A stretch of DNA of 64,000 bases from an uncultured Acidiphilium sp. GTDB lineage: Bacteria > Bacillota > Clostridia > Christensenellales > Borkfalkiaceae. The translations under genes were made by a program, and so were the position numbers. Positions 8,694 through 15,757 of the stretch are shown here, in pieces (within the stretch, counting starts at the first letter, position 1; every line of letters starts with the position of its first letter). Below the pieces are notes generated by a model. It was not told where the DNA came from. It did no database searches and was given only the letters and a program-made list of their open reading frames with translations. The DNA is taken from positions 5,529-69,528 of the forward strand of contig CABUWK010000008.1 in the NCBI GenBank assembly GCA_902495325.1, given 5' to 3'.

Positions 8694-8741
8694 TTGCCTG
8701 ACGATTTGTTTTTGAAACCGCAACCAAATTTACACTTTTAT

Positions 8742-8843
8742 CCTACTTATCGGATATTCTGAAGACGCTCGAAAAGTAGGCAGTACGGCAATTCGATTGC
8801 CGGAAGGTTCGCACCGCCTTAAGGCGGAAGGCGATAGCTGTAC
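8742..8843 (+). promoter_or_regulatory. Structured intercistronic RNA between rpsL and rpsG
   Basis: The 191-base spacer can fold extensively. CCTACTT (8742-8748) pairs with AAGTAGG (8774-8780). GTACGGC (8783-8789) pairs with GCTGTAC (8837-8843), ATTGCC (8796-8801) with GGCGAT (8830-8835), and CCGCC/GGCGG closes a TTAA loop at 8814-8827. An alternative hairpin CGGCAA-TTCGA-TTGCCG (8786-8802) competes with the outer stems. In enterobacteria S7 binds such a spacer to repress the operon; whether that applies here is inference. Confidence 0.5.
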
Positions 8844-8884
8844 CGGGTTTTAATTACCCTAAAATTTTAAAGGAGGACAAACAT

Positions 8885-9355
8885 ATGCCAAGAAGAGGTA
8901 ACGTCCCGAAGAGAGACGTTCTGCCCGATCCTATCTACGGCAATAAAGTGGTTACCAAGCTCATCAACCAGGTAATGCTCGACGGCAAGAAAGGAACGGC
9001 GCAGACTATCGTTTACGACGCGCTTGCAAAAGCTCAGGCTAAGCTCGGCGTCGAACCGATGGATATATTTAATCAGGTCATGAACAACGTAATGCCCCTT
9101 CTCGAAGTAAAAGCGAGAAGAGTCGGGGGATCCAACTATCAGGTTCCTATCGAAATCAGACCCGAAAGAAGACAGACGCTTGCGATCCGTTGGATCGTGG
9201 CGAGCGCGAGAAAGAGATCGGACAGAGATATGAGCAACAAGCTTGCTGCCGAACTCATGGATGCGTACAACAACACCGGCGGCGCTGTCAAGAAGAAAGA
9301 AGACACGCACAGAATGGCGGAAGCAAACAAAGCGTTTGCCCACTATCGTTGGTAA
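8885..9355 (+). CDS. rpsG: 30S ribosomal protein S7
   Basis: A 156-residue S7 starting MPRRGNVPKRDVLPDP, the normal bacterial length. It nucleates assembly of the 16S rRNA 3' domain. Conserved stretches include KVVTKLINQVMLDGKK and the RWIVASARKR region, and the C-terminus HYRW is typical. An AAAGGAGG site precedes the ATG. It follows rpsL after an unusually long structured spacer and precedes fusA by 12 bases. Confidence 0.98.
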   Translation: MPRRGNVPKRDVLPDPIYGNKVVTKLINQVMLDGKKGTAQTIVYDALAKAQAKLGVEPMDIFNQVMNNVMPLLEVKARRVGGSNYQVPIEIRPERRQTLAIRWIVASARKRSDRDMSNKLAAELMDAYNNTGGAVKKKEDTHRMAEANKAFAHYRW

Positions 9356-9367
9356 CGGGAGACACTT

Positions 9368-11455
9368 ATGCCGAGACAATTTGATTTATACCATACAAGA
9401 AATATCGGTATCATGGCTCACATCGATGCCGGCAAGACGACCACGACCGAGCGTATCCTTTTCTACACCGGAAAAACGCATAAACTCGGCGAGGTCCACG
9501 ACGGTGCCGCTACGATGGACTTCATGGTACAGGAGCAGGAAAGAGGTATCACGATCTGCTCCGCCGCTACGACCTGCTTCTGGAAAGGAAACAGAATCAA
9601 CATCATCGATACGCCGGGACACGTCGACTTCACGGTCGAAGTCGAAAGATCTCTCCGCGTTCTCGACGGTGCCGTCGCGACGTTCTGCGCGAAGGGCGGT
9701 GTAGAACCTCAGTCCGAAACTGTCTGGAGACAGGCGGACAAGTACCACGTTCCCCGTATCGCATACGTCAATAAAATGGATATCAACGGCGCAAACTTCG
9801 AAAACGCCGTGCAGATGATGAGAGACAGACTGAAGGCAAACGCTATGCCCATCTGCCTTCCCATCGGTAAGGAAGATACGTTCTGCGGAATTATCGACCT
9901 TGTCGCAAACGATTCCATTATTTATCACGACGATCTCGGTAAAGATTTCACCGTAGGACCGATCCCCGCCGAATATACAGACAAGGCAGCGGAAGCAAGA
10001 GCGGCATTGATGGAAGCCTGCGCGGAGCAGGACGACGCTTTGATGGAGAAATTCTTCGAAACGGGCGAACTTTCCGTAGACGAGATGAAGGCGGCGCTGC
10101 GTAAAGGCACGATCTCGATGGCTATCGTTCCCGTGCTTTGCGGATCCAGCTATAAAAACAGAGGCGTTCAGCACCTGCTCGACGCTATCGTTGATTACCT
10201 TCCCAGCCCGATCGACGTCGATCACGTTAAGGGTATCAACCCCGACACGGGCGAAGAAGAAGTCAGAAAGACGGACGACGAAGAACCGTTTGCCGGTCTT
10301 GCATTCAAGATCGTTGCCGATCCGTTCGTCGGAAAACTCGCGTTCTTCCGCGTGTACTCCGGTGTTCTGACCGCAGGTTCTTACGTGTATAACTCCACGA
10401 AAGAGAAGAAAGAAAGAGTCGGAAGACTTCTTCTGATGCACGCCAACCACAGAGAGGAAATCGACGAGATCTACTCCGGAGATATCTGCGCGATCGTAGG
10501 TCTTAAAGACACGACAACGGGCGATACCCTCTGCGACGAAGATCACCCGATCATCCTCGAGAACATGGAATTCCCCGAACCCGTTATTCAGGTAGCGATC
10601 GAGCCCAAGACGAAAGCCGGTCAGGAAAAAATGACCCTCGCTCTTCTCAAGCTCGCCGAGGAAGACCCCACGTTCAAATTCTATACCGATAAAGAAACGG
10701 GACAGACGATCATCGCCGGCATGGGCGAACTTCACCTCGAGATTATCGTCGACAGACTTCTGCGCGAATTCAAGGTAGAAGCTACCGTCGGTAAGCCGCA
10801 GGTTTCCTATAAAGAGACCTTCAGAAAAGCGGTCGAAGCCGAAGGTATGTATAAGAGACAGTCCGGCGGTAAAGGTCAGTACGGTCACTGCCGCGTCAGA
10901 TTCGAACCCCTCGAACCCGGTTCGGGCTTCGTTTTCGAAGACGAAACGGTCGGCGGATCCATTCCGAAGGAATATATCGAACCCGTCAGAAAGGGTATCG
11001 AAGAAGCTTCGAAAAACGGTTATCTCGCCGGATACGAAATGGTCGATTTCAAAGCGACGGTTTACGACGGTTCTTACCACGAAGTCGACTCGTCCGAAAT
11101 GGCGTTCAAGATCGCAGGTTCTCTTGCGTTCAAAGACGGCATGAAGAGAGCGAACCCCGTTCTTCTCGAACCTATCATGAAGGTTGAGATCGTTACTCCG
11201 GAAGATTACTTCGGCGATCTGATGGGAAGCGTCTCCTCGAAGAGAGGTACGATCCTCGGTACGGAAGACAGAAACGGCTCCAAGGTCATCGATTCTTACG
11301 TTCCGCTTTCCGAAATGTTCGGTTATGCGACCGATCTGAGATCGAGAACGCAGGGCAGAGGACAGTTCACGATGCAGTTCGATCACTTCTCGGAATGCCC
11401 GAAGTCCATTGCGGAAAAGATCATCGGCGAAAGAGCTGTCAAGCACGAAGACTGA
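9368..11455 (+). CDS. fusA: Translation elongation factor G
   Basis: A 695-residue EF-G with all GTPase motifs: G1 AHIDAGKTTTTER (residues about 17-29), the G2 switch region QERGITI, G3 DTPGHVDF and G4 NKMD. Domains II-V follow, including GMGELHLEIIVDRL and the domain IV signature SGGKGQYGH. It drives ribosomal translocation and, with RRF, recycling. Length and motifs fit the canonical FusA rather than a tetracycline-protection homologue. It lies in the usual str position. Confidence 0.98.
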   Translation: MPRQFDLYHTRNIGIMAHIDAGKTTTTERILFYTGKTHKLGEVHDGAATMDFMVQEQERGITICSAATTCFWKGNRINIIDTPGHVDFTVEVERSLRVLDGAVATFCAKGGVEPQSETVWRQADKYHVPRIAYVNKMDINGANFENAVQMMRDRLKANAMPICLPIGKEDTFCGIIDLVANDSIIYHDDLGKDFTVGPIPAEYTDKAAEARAALMEACAEQDDALMEKFFETGELSVDEMKAALRKGTISMAIVPVLCGSSYKNRGVQHLLDAIVDYLPSPIDVDHVKGINPDTGEEEVRKTDDEEPFAGLAFKIVADPFVGKLAFFRVYSGVLTAGSYVYNSTKEKKERVGRLLLMHANHREEIDEIYSGDICAIVGLKDTTTGDTLCDEDHPIILENMEFPEPVIQVAIEPKTKAGQEKMTLALLKLAEEDPTFKFYTDKETGQTIIAGMGELHLEIIVDRLLREFKVEATVGKPQVSYKETFRKAVEAEGMYKRQSGGKGQYGHCRVRFEPLEPGSGFVFEDETVGGSIPKEYIEPVRKGIEEASKNGYLAGYEMVDFKATVYDGSYHEVDSSEMAFKIAGSLAFKDGMKRANPVLLEPIMKVEIVTPEDYFGDLMGSVSSKRGTILGTEDRNGSKVIDSYVPLSEMFGYATDLRSRTQGRGQFTMQFDHFSECPKSIAEKIIGERAVKHED

Positions 11456-11585
11456 TAAATCGTAATTTGCATACTTTTCGTTCGTTATTCCCGGAATCCG
11501 TTTCCGGAATAACGGCGTGAAGCCGCCGGGAATACGTCCGGCAACCGCCGCGCATGCGGGAAAAGATGCGTAAATTCAATTATTT

Positions 11586-11608
11586 TATCGCTTTCGGATA
11601 AAGCGATA
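11586..11608 (+). promoter_or_regulatory. Hairpin in the tuf leader
   Basis: TATCGCTTT and AAAGCGATA form a 9-bp stem with a CGGAT loop about 50 bases before the tuf ATG. It has no T run and so is not a terminator; it may set tuf mRNA stability. A second bulged stem (ATTCCCGGAA / TTCCGGAAT, near 11488-11512) lies further upstream. Confidence 0.4.
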
Positions 11609-11660
11609 CGGTAATACAAAAAATTAAAACAAAAACAAATTTTATCGGAGGAAACAAACA

Positions 11661-12881
11661 ATGGCAAAAGCTAAATTTGACAGAAGCAAGCCGCACGTAA
11701 ACATCGGAACGATCGGCCACGTTGACCACGGCAAGACCACGCTTACCGCTGCTATCACCATGACGATGGCTGCGAAGGGCGATGCGGAAGCTATGAGATA
11801 TGACCAGATCGATAAGGCTCCCGAAGAGAAGGCAAGAGGTATCACGATCAACACCGCGCACGTCGAATATCAGACCGACAAGAGACACTATGCTCACGTT
11901 GACTGCCCGGGACACGCGGACTACGTTAAGAACATGATCACCGGCGCCGCTCAGATGGACGGTGCTATCCTCGTCGTTGCCGCTACCGACGGTCCGATGC
12001 CGCAGACCAGAGAACACATTCTTCTTGCTCGTCAGGTCGGCGTTCCCTACATCATCGTATTCCTTAACAAATGCGATCAGGTAGACGATCCCGAACTTCT
12101 CGAACTCGTTGAAATGGAAGTCAGAGGACTTCTTGACGAGTACGGATTCCCCGGCGACACGACCCCCATCATCAAGGGTTCGGCTCTGAAAGCTCTTGAA
12201 AAAGCTTCGAGCGGTTGCTCCAAAGAAGAGATCCTTGCTTCTGACGAATGCAAATGCATTCTTGAACTTATGGACGCTATCGACAGCTACATTCCGACCC
12301 CGGAAAGAGACGATGCGAAGCCGTTCCTTCTTCCTGTCGAAGACGTGTTCACGATCTCCGGTCGTGGTACCGTTGCTACGGGCAGAGTTGAAAGAGGCGT
12401 AGCTCACGTCGGCGATCCCGTTGAGATCATCGGTCTTCAGGAAAAGCCCTCCACTTCCGTCATCACGGGTCTTGAAATGTTCAGAAAGAGCCTTGACGAA
12501 GCAATGGCAGGCGATAACGTAGGCGCACTTCTTCGTGGTATCGACAGAAGCGGTATCGAAAGAGGTCAGGTTATCGCGAAACCCGGCACGGTGAAAGCTC
12601 ATACCGAGTTCAGCGGTCAGGTTTACGTTCTGACCAAAGAAGAAGGCGGTCGTCACACCCCGTTCTTCAACAACTACAGACCTCAGTTCTATTTCAGAAC
12701 GACGGACGTTACGGGAACCATCAAACTTCCCGAAGGCGTTGAAATGGTTATGCCCGGCGACCACATCACGATCGACGTTTCCCTCATCACTCCTATCGCT
12801 TGCGAAGAAGGTTTGAGATTCGCTATTCGTGAAGGCGGCAGAACGGTAGGATCCGGCGTCGTTTCCAAGATCATCAAATAA
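11661..12881 (+). CDS. tuf: Translation elongation factor Tu
   Basis: A 406-residue EF-Tu with G1 GHVDHGKT, G3 DCPGHADY and G4 NKCD. It delivers aminoacyl-tRNA to the ribosome. It is slightly longer than the usual 395-400 residues: the extra residues lie after GSALKALE, in a loop with several Cys and acidic residues (SSGCSKEEILASDECKC). GGAGGAAACAAAC precedes the ATG. The 205-base spacer after fusA holds two hairpins, and the gene ends at a strong terminator. Confidence 0.97.
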   Translation: MAKAKFDRSKPHVNIGTIGHVDHGKTTLTAAITMTMAAKGDAEAMRYDQIDKAPEEKARGITINTAHVEYQTDKRHYAHVDCPGHADYVKNMITGAAQMDGAILVVAATDGPMPQTREHILLARQVGVPYIIVFLNKCDQVDDPELLELVEMEVRGLLDEYGFPGDTTPIIKGSALKALEKASSGCSKEEILASDECKCILELMDAIDSYIPTPERDDAKPFLLPVEDVFTISGRGTVATGRVERGVAHVGDPVEIIGLQEKPSTSVITGLEMFRKSLDEAMAGDNVGALLRGIDRSGIERGQVIAKPGTVKAHTEFSGQVYVLTKEEGGRHTPFFNNYRPQFYFRTTDVTGTIKLPEGVEMVMPGDHITIDVSLITPIACEEGLRFAIREGGRTVGSGVVSKIIK

Positions 12882-12904
12882 TTTCCCTTTTCGGGTAATC
12901 GAAA

Positions 12905-12934
12905 AGCGTTGCGGAAGTATCCGCAGCGCTTTTT
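12905..12934 (+). terminator. Terminator of the str operon
   Basis: AGCGTTGCGGA and TCCGCAGCGCT form an 11-bp stem (one G-T pair) with an AGTA loop, followed by five T. Confidence 0.9.
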
Positions 12935-12966
12935 GTTGTTGATAAATTTATTATGCCGCTCGGCAA

Positions 12967-13073
12967 ATGTCCTTTCATCCTGATCCTGCCGCTTGCCTGG
13001 CTGATGAAGGATCTCAGGACATATCCGTGAAATGTCACAGAAGGGAAAGAGAAATATATATAATTTCGAGATC
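12967..13073. repeat. Intergenic repeat, copy 1
   Basis: Begins ATGTCCTTTCATCCTGATCC and ends in GAGATC. The first half folds by pairing TGTCCT (12968-12973) with AGGACA (13016-13021). The second half carries an AT-rich palindrome, GAAAT-N7-ATTTC, near 13051-13067. It is about 80 percent identical by eye to the adjacent copy. The style, TCATCCTG with GAAGGATCTC, is that of dispersed non-coding bacterial repeats. Confidence 0.75.
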
Positions 13074-13084
13074 GCCCGGAAAAC

Positions 13085-13190
13085 ATGTCCTGTCATCCTG
13101 GTCCTGCCTCTTGCACGGCTGATGAAGGATCTCAGGACATCTCTGCAAAATGCAGCCGAAGGGAAAAGAAAAATATATAATTTTGAGATC
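13085..13190. repeat. Intergenic repeat, copy 2
   Basis: A direct repeat of the preceding element with the same order of parts: TGTCCT...AGGACA arms, a GCCGAAGGG stretch, and the AT palindrome here as AAAAT-N5-ATTTT. The outer base pair of the palindrome changed from G-C in copy 1 to A-T here. Confidence 0.75.
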
Positions 13191-13250
13191 CTTCACGGGC
13201 AGATTCTATTTGTCGGTTCAGGAAGACAGAATTATATATTTTTAATTCTT
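13185..13250. repeat. Degenerate inverted third copy of the intergenic repeat
   Basis: Read on the minus strand this segment gives AAAAATATATAATTCTG, then TTCCTGAACC, and ends GTGAAGGATCTC, which matches the parts of the two direct copies in order but with a shortened, diverged centre. The remaining stretch up to 13343 shows nothing recognisable; the whole 12882-13343 gap is terminator plus repeats. Confidence 0.45.
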
Positions 13251-13343
13251 ATATACCACGTTCCGCTCGCGTGTTATACGATTGATGAATTAACGCGATC
13301 GCCTGCGGATAAATGTATCGGCGGCAAACCGTGCGATTTCGTG

Positions 13344-14273
13344 TTACGCCTGATAGAGGTCGGTAGAAAGGTATCTGTCTCCGCCGTCCGGGAATAACAC
13401 AACGATCGTTTTTCCTTCGTATTCCGCTTTACGGGCAAGGGAAACAGCGGCGGCTAAGGCTGCGCCTGCTGAAATTCCGACCAGAAAACCTTCCGTTTTT
13501 CCGACCGAAGCGGCGTAAGAAAAGGCGTCTTCATTGGAAACGGGGATTACCTTATCGTAAACGGACGTGTCGAGGGTGTCGGGAACAAACCCTGCGCCGA
13601 TACCTTGTATTTTATGAGAACCCGATTTTCCTTCCGAAAGAACGGGGGAGGAAGCCGGTTCTACGGCGACGATCTCGACAGAGGGAAGTTTTTCTTTTAA
13701 ATATCTGCCGATACCCGTGATCGTTCCGCCCGTGCCGACGCCCGCAACGAAGCAGTCAATCTTACCGTCGGTGTCTCTGTAAAGTTCGGGACCGGTCGTT
13801 TCATAGTGCGCTTTCGGGTTGGCAGGATTCACGAATTGTCCCGGGACAAATGCTCCGAGCTCTTCCGCAAGTTCGTTTGCCTTTGCGATCGCACCCTTCA
13901 TTCCTTTTGCGCCTTCCGTAAGAACGATCTCCGCACCGTATGCCTTTATCATTTTTCTGCGTTCGACGGACATTGTTTCCGGCATTACGATAATCACTTT
14001 GTATCCTTTTGCCGTACCGATCGCCGCGATTCCGATTCCCGTATTGCCCGAAGTCGGTTCTACGATCGTGCCGCCCGGCTGAAGTTTGCCGGATCTCTCG
14101 GCATCCTCGATCATGGCTTTCGCGATACGGTCTTTCACAGACCCCGCGGGATTAAAATACTCGAGTTTTGCAAGGATCTTAGCTTTCAGGTTGAAAGCTT
14201 TTTCGATGCGCGTCAGTTCGACCAAAGGTGTGTTTCCGATCAGCTCGCTTGCGGAATGATAAATTTTCGACAT
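13344..14273 (-). CDS. cysK: Cysteine synthase (O-acetylserine sulfhydrylase)
   Basis: A 309-residue fold-type II PLP enzyme that makes cysteine from O-acetylserine and sulfide. The Schiff-base lysine is K47 in NPAGSVKDRIA. The substrate loop TSGNTGIG and the phosphate-binding GTGGTITG are intact, and the length is the usual one. The ATG at 14273 has GGGAGGT upstream. It is monocistronic, with a perfect SigA promoter and a palindrome in the 5' leader typical of sulfur-responsive Rrf2 regulators. No cysE is adjacent. Confidence 0.95.
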   Translation of the reverse strand: MSKIYHSASELIGNTPLVELTRIEKAFNLKAKILAKLEYFNPAGSVKDRIAKAMIEDAERSGKLQPGGTIVEPTSGNTGIGIAAIGTAKGYKVIIVMPETMSVERRKMIKAYGAEIVLTEGAKGMKGAIAKANELAEELGAFVPGQFVNPANPKAHYETTGPELYRDTDGKIDCFVAGVGTGGTITGIGRYLKEKLPSVEIVAVEPASSPVLSEGKSGSHKIQGIGAGFVPDTLDTSVYDKVIPVSNEDAFSYAASVGKTEGFLVGISAGAALAAAVSLARKAEYEGKTIVVLFPDGGDRYLSTDLYQA

Positions 14274-14292
14274 ACAGAATACCTCCCGATTC

Positions 14293-14317
14293 AATTCCTA
14301 CCAAAACGGTAGGAATT
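14293..14317. promoter_or_regulatory. Palindromic operator in the cysK leader (CymR/IscR type)
   Basis: A perfect 10-bp inverted repeat, AATTCCTACC-AAAAC-GGTAGGAATT, sits between the -10 box and the cysK Shine-Dalgarno, at roughly +7 to +31. The CCTAC...GTAGG core resembles operators of Rrf2-family regulators (CymR, IscR) that control cysteine and Fe-S genes in Firmicutes. The regulator itself is not in the window. Confidence 0.7.
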
Positions 14318-14330
14318 ATTTTATATCCGT

Positions 14331-14359
14331 ATTATACTACCGCAGGGCGGCAATGTCAA
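14331..14359 (-). promoter_or_regulatory. SigA promoter of cysK
   Basis: Minus strand TTGACA (14354-14359), exactly 17 bases, TATAAT (14331-14336): a full consensus match, so control must come mainly from the downstream palindrome. Confidence 0.9.
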
Positions 14360-14457
14360 CCGAATCAAAAAGAATTTAAAAATTTTTCGTTGTTCAGGTA
14401 TAAAAGGAAAATTCGCGGTCAACAATTCTCTGCGTAAAACAACAGCGGAGACGTGAT

Positions 14458-14877
14458 ATGCGTAAAACTTTGCTTGCCGCTACGGCGGCGCTTGCTATGT
14501 TTGTTTCGGTCAATCTTCAGAAAGGGAGCGTATTTCCCTATGCGGGGCGGCACGAGGCATATCTGTTAAAAAACTCGTCTGCCTGTCAGATCCTTTCCTT
14601 AAGCGGAGAGGAAGCAAACGAAAGACTGTTTTTCCTGTTCCGGCTCAAAGGGGAGAGCGTGATGCTCGACAGCCCGGAAGAAGCCGAAAAGATCGTCCGT
14701 CGATATCATGCCCGGTTTCTTTTCGAAGAAAACGCGGAAGGGGTGCGGAGCGAATATTACTATACCCCGAAATTAAGGGGCTATAAATTGATTAACGGGA
14801 AAAAAGTCAATCTGCACATAGCCTATGCGAACGGAAGAACGGTCGCAGGCACGCCGATTTTATTCGGCGGATATTGA
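14458..14877 (+). CDS. Secreted protein, possibly YwmB-like
   Basis: A 139-residue protein with an N-terminal signal sequence (MRKTLLAATAALAMFVSV) and no other membrane segment. The C-terminal half has a YYYTPKLRGY stretch and ends VAGTPILFGGY, a pattern that recalls the end of YwmB-family proteins, which are often encoded near spoIID and spoIIQ. The similarity is weak and by memory only. The ATG at 14458 follows AGCGGAGACGTGAT. It is followed at 75 bases by the SpoIIQ-like gene, which supports a sporulation context. Confidence 0.6.
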   Translation: MRKTLLAATAALAMFVSVNLQKGSVFPYAGRHEAYLLKNSSACQILSLSGEEANERLFFLFRLKGESVMLDSPEEAEKIVRRYHARFLFEENAEGVRSEYYYTPKLRGYKLINGKKVNLHIAYANGRTVAGTPILFGGY

Positions 14878-14952
14878 CGGGAAAACGAAAAAGAGGGTCT
14901 GCCCGGAAAGCAAAAAGCGGCGAAGCTGAAAATTTAAGGAGGACATAACAAT

Positions 14953-15642
14953 ATGTCGGAAAAGAAACAGAACGGAGTTGCAGCATTTTTCAAGAGGAAT
15001 TTGTATTACCTTATCGTAGGGTTTTCCCTGCTGGTGATCGCCGCGGTGATCGCGGTCGTCGTGTGGCAGAAGAACAATCAGCCAATCCAGACGGGCGGAA
15101 AACCGGAAAGCATTGCGGAGAGCACGAGAGAACCCGAAAGCACGGGCGGCAGCGATAAGCCGACGGACAAGCCGGAAGATCCCGACGACAAGCCGAATCA
15201 GGACGATCCCGCGGATACGAAGATCATGTTCATTCTTCCGGTGGAAAACGGTTCGGTGCTGAAGAGCTTCACTTCTTCCACGGTGGTGTTCAACAGTACG
15301 CTCGGCGTGTATACGGGGCACATGGGGATCGATTTCGCCGCCGACGAAGGGGCGGAAGTGAGATGCGTTTACGACGGAAAGATCGAAAGCATTACCACGA
15401 GTTATCTGCAGGGCACCACGATCACGGTCGATCACGGCAACGGGTTGAAATCCGTTTATAATTCGATCGAGGCGAAAGAAGGGCTTACGGAAGGGCAGTC
15501 GCTGAAAAAGGGCGACGTGATCGGTGGCGTTTCCACGACCAATCGCCAGGAATATAAAGACGGACCGCATCTTCATTTCGAAACGACGCTGAACGGCAAA
15601 AAAGTCGATCCGCTCACCTATCTGATGCTTGAGGATAAGTGA
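14953..15642 (+). CDS. spoIIQ: SpoIIQ-like M23 (LytM) peptidase
   Basis: A 229-residue type II membrane protein: one transmembrane helix (residues about 19-38), a Pro/Asp/Lys-rich linker (45-88), and a C-terminal LytM domain. The zinc ligands are present: H123 and D127 in GHMGID, and H206 and H208 in GPHLHFE, so it may be an active endopeptidase, as in clostridial SpoIIQ and unlike Bacillus SpoIIQ. SpoIIQ sits in the forespore membrane and pairs with SpoIIIAH to form the engulfment channel. The strong site TTTAAGGAGG precedes the ATG. A generic cell-wall M23 peptidase is the alternative; a YwmB-like neighbour favours SpoIIQ. Confidence 0.7.
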   Translation: MSEKKQNGVAAFFKRNLYYLIVGFSLLVIAAVIAVVVWQKNNQPIQTGGKPESIAESTREPESTGGSDKPTDKPEDPDDKPNQDDPADTKIMFILPVENGSVLKSFTSSTVVFNSTLGVYTGHMGIDFAADEGAEVRCVYDGKIESITTSYLQGTTITVDHGNGLKSVYNSIEAKEGLTEGQSLKKGDVIGGVSTTNRQEYKDGPHLHFETTLNGKKVDPLTYLMLEDK

Positions 15643-15727
15643 TCCGCCGCAGCCGGTACGGTCGGAATAAAACGAGTTTTGTCACCCGGACAAAGGGAGA
15701 GGAAAAGCGTTGACATAAACAGGAAAA

Positions 15728-15752
15728 ACTTCCCGTATATTGTACGGGAGGT
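15728..15752 (+). promoter_or_regulatory. Hairpin covering the Shine-Dalgarno of the M1-type gene
   Basis: ACTTCCCGTA (15728-15737) pairs over 10 bp with TACGGGAGGT (15743-15752), so the GGGAGG ribosome site lies in the right arm. A TTGACA box at 15710-15715 lies upstream, but its best -10 (TATATT, 15736-15741) is 20 bases away and inside this palindrome. It is therefore either a translation switch in read-through mRNA or an operator over a poor promoter. Confidence 0.45.
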
Positions 15753-15757
15753 TTTTT

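Noticed and set aside
8800..8830. tRNA-like T arm (GGTTCGCACC) between rpsL and rpsG
   Set aside because: No acceptor or anticodon stem can be built around it; the segment fits the nested hairpins better.
9386..11446. Long open frame of 686 codons opposite fusA
   Set aside because: It mirrors the codon bias of fusA on the other strand, has no Shine-Dalgarno and no protein-like motifs. The same applies to long antisense frames opposite recG, tuf, the rhamnosidase gene and topA.
14390..14457. Forespore (SigF/SigG) promoter before the YwmB-like gene
   Set aside because: A GGTATA box exists, but the -10 side (GGTCAACAAT) deviates at several positions and the spacing is wrong.
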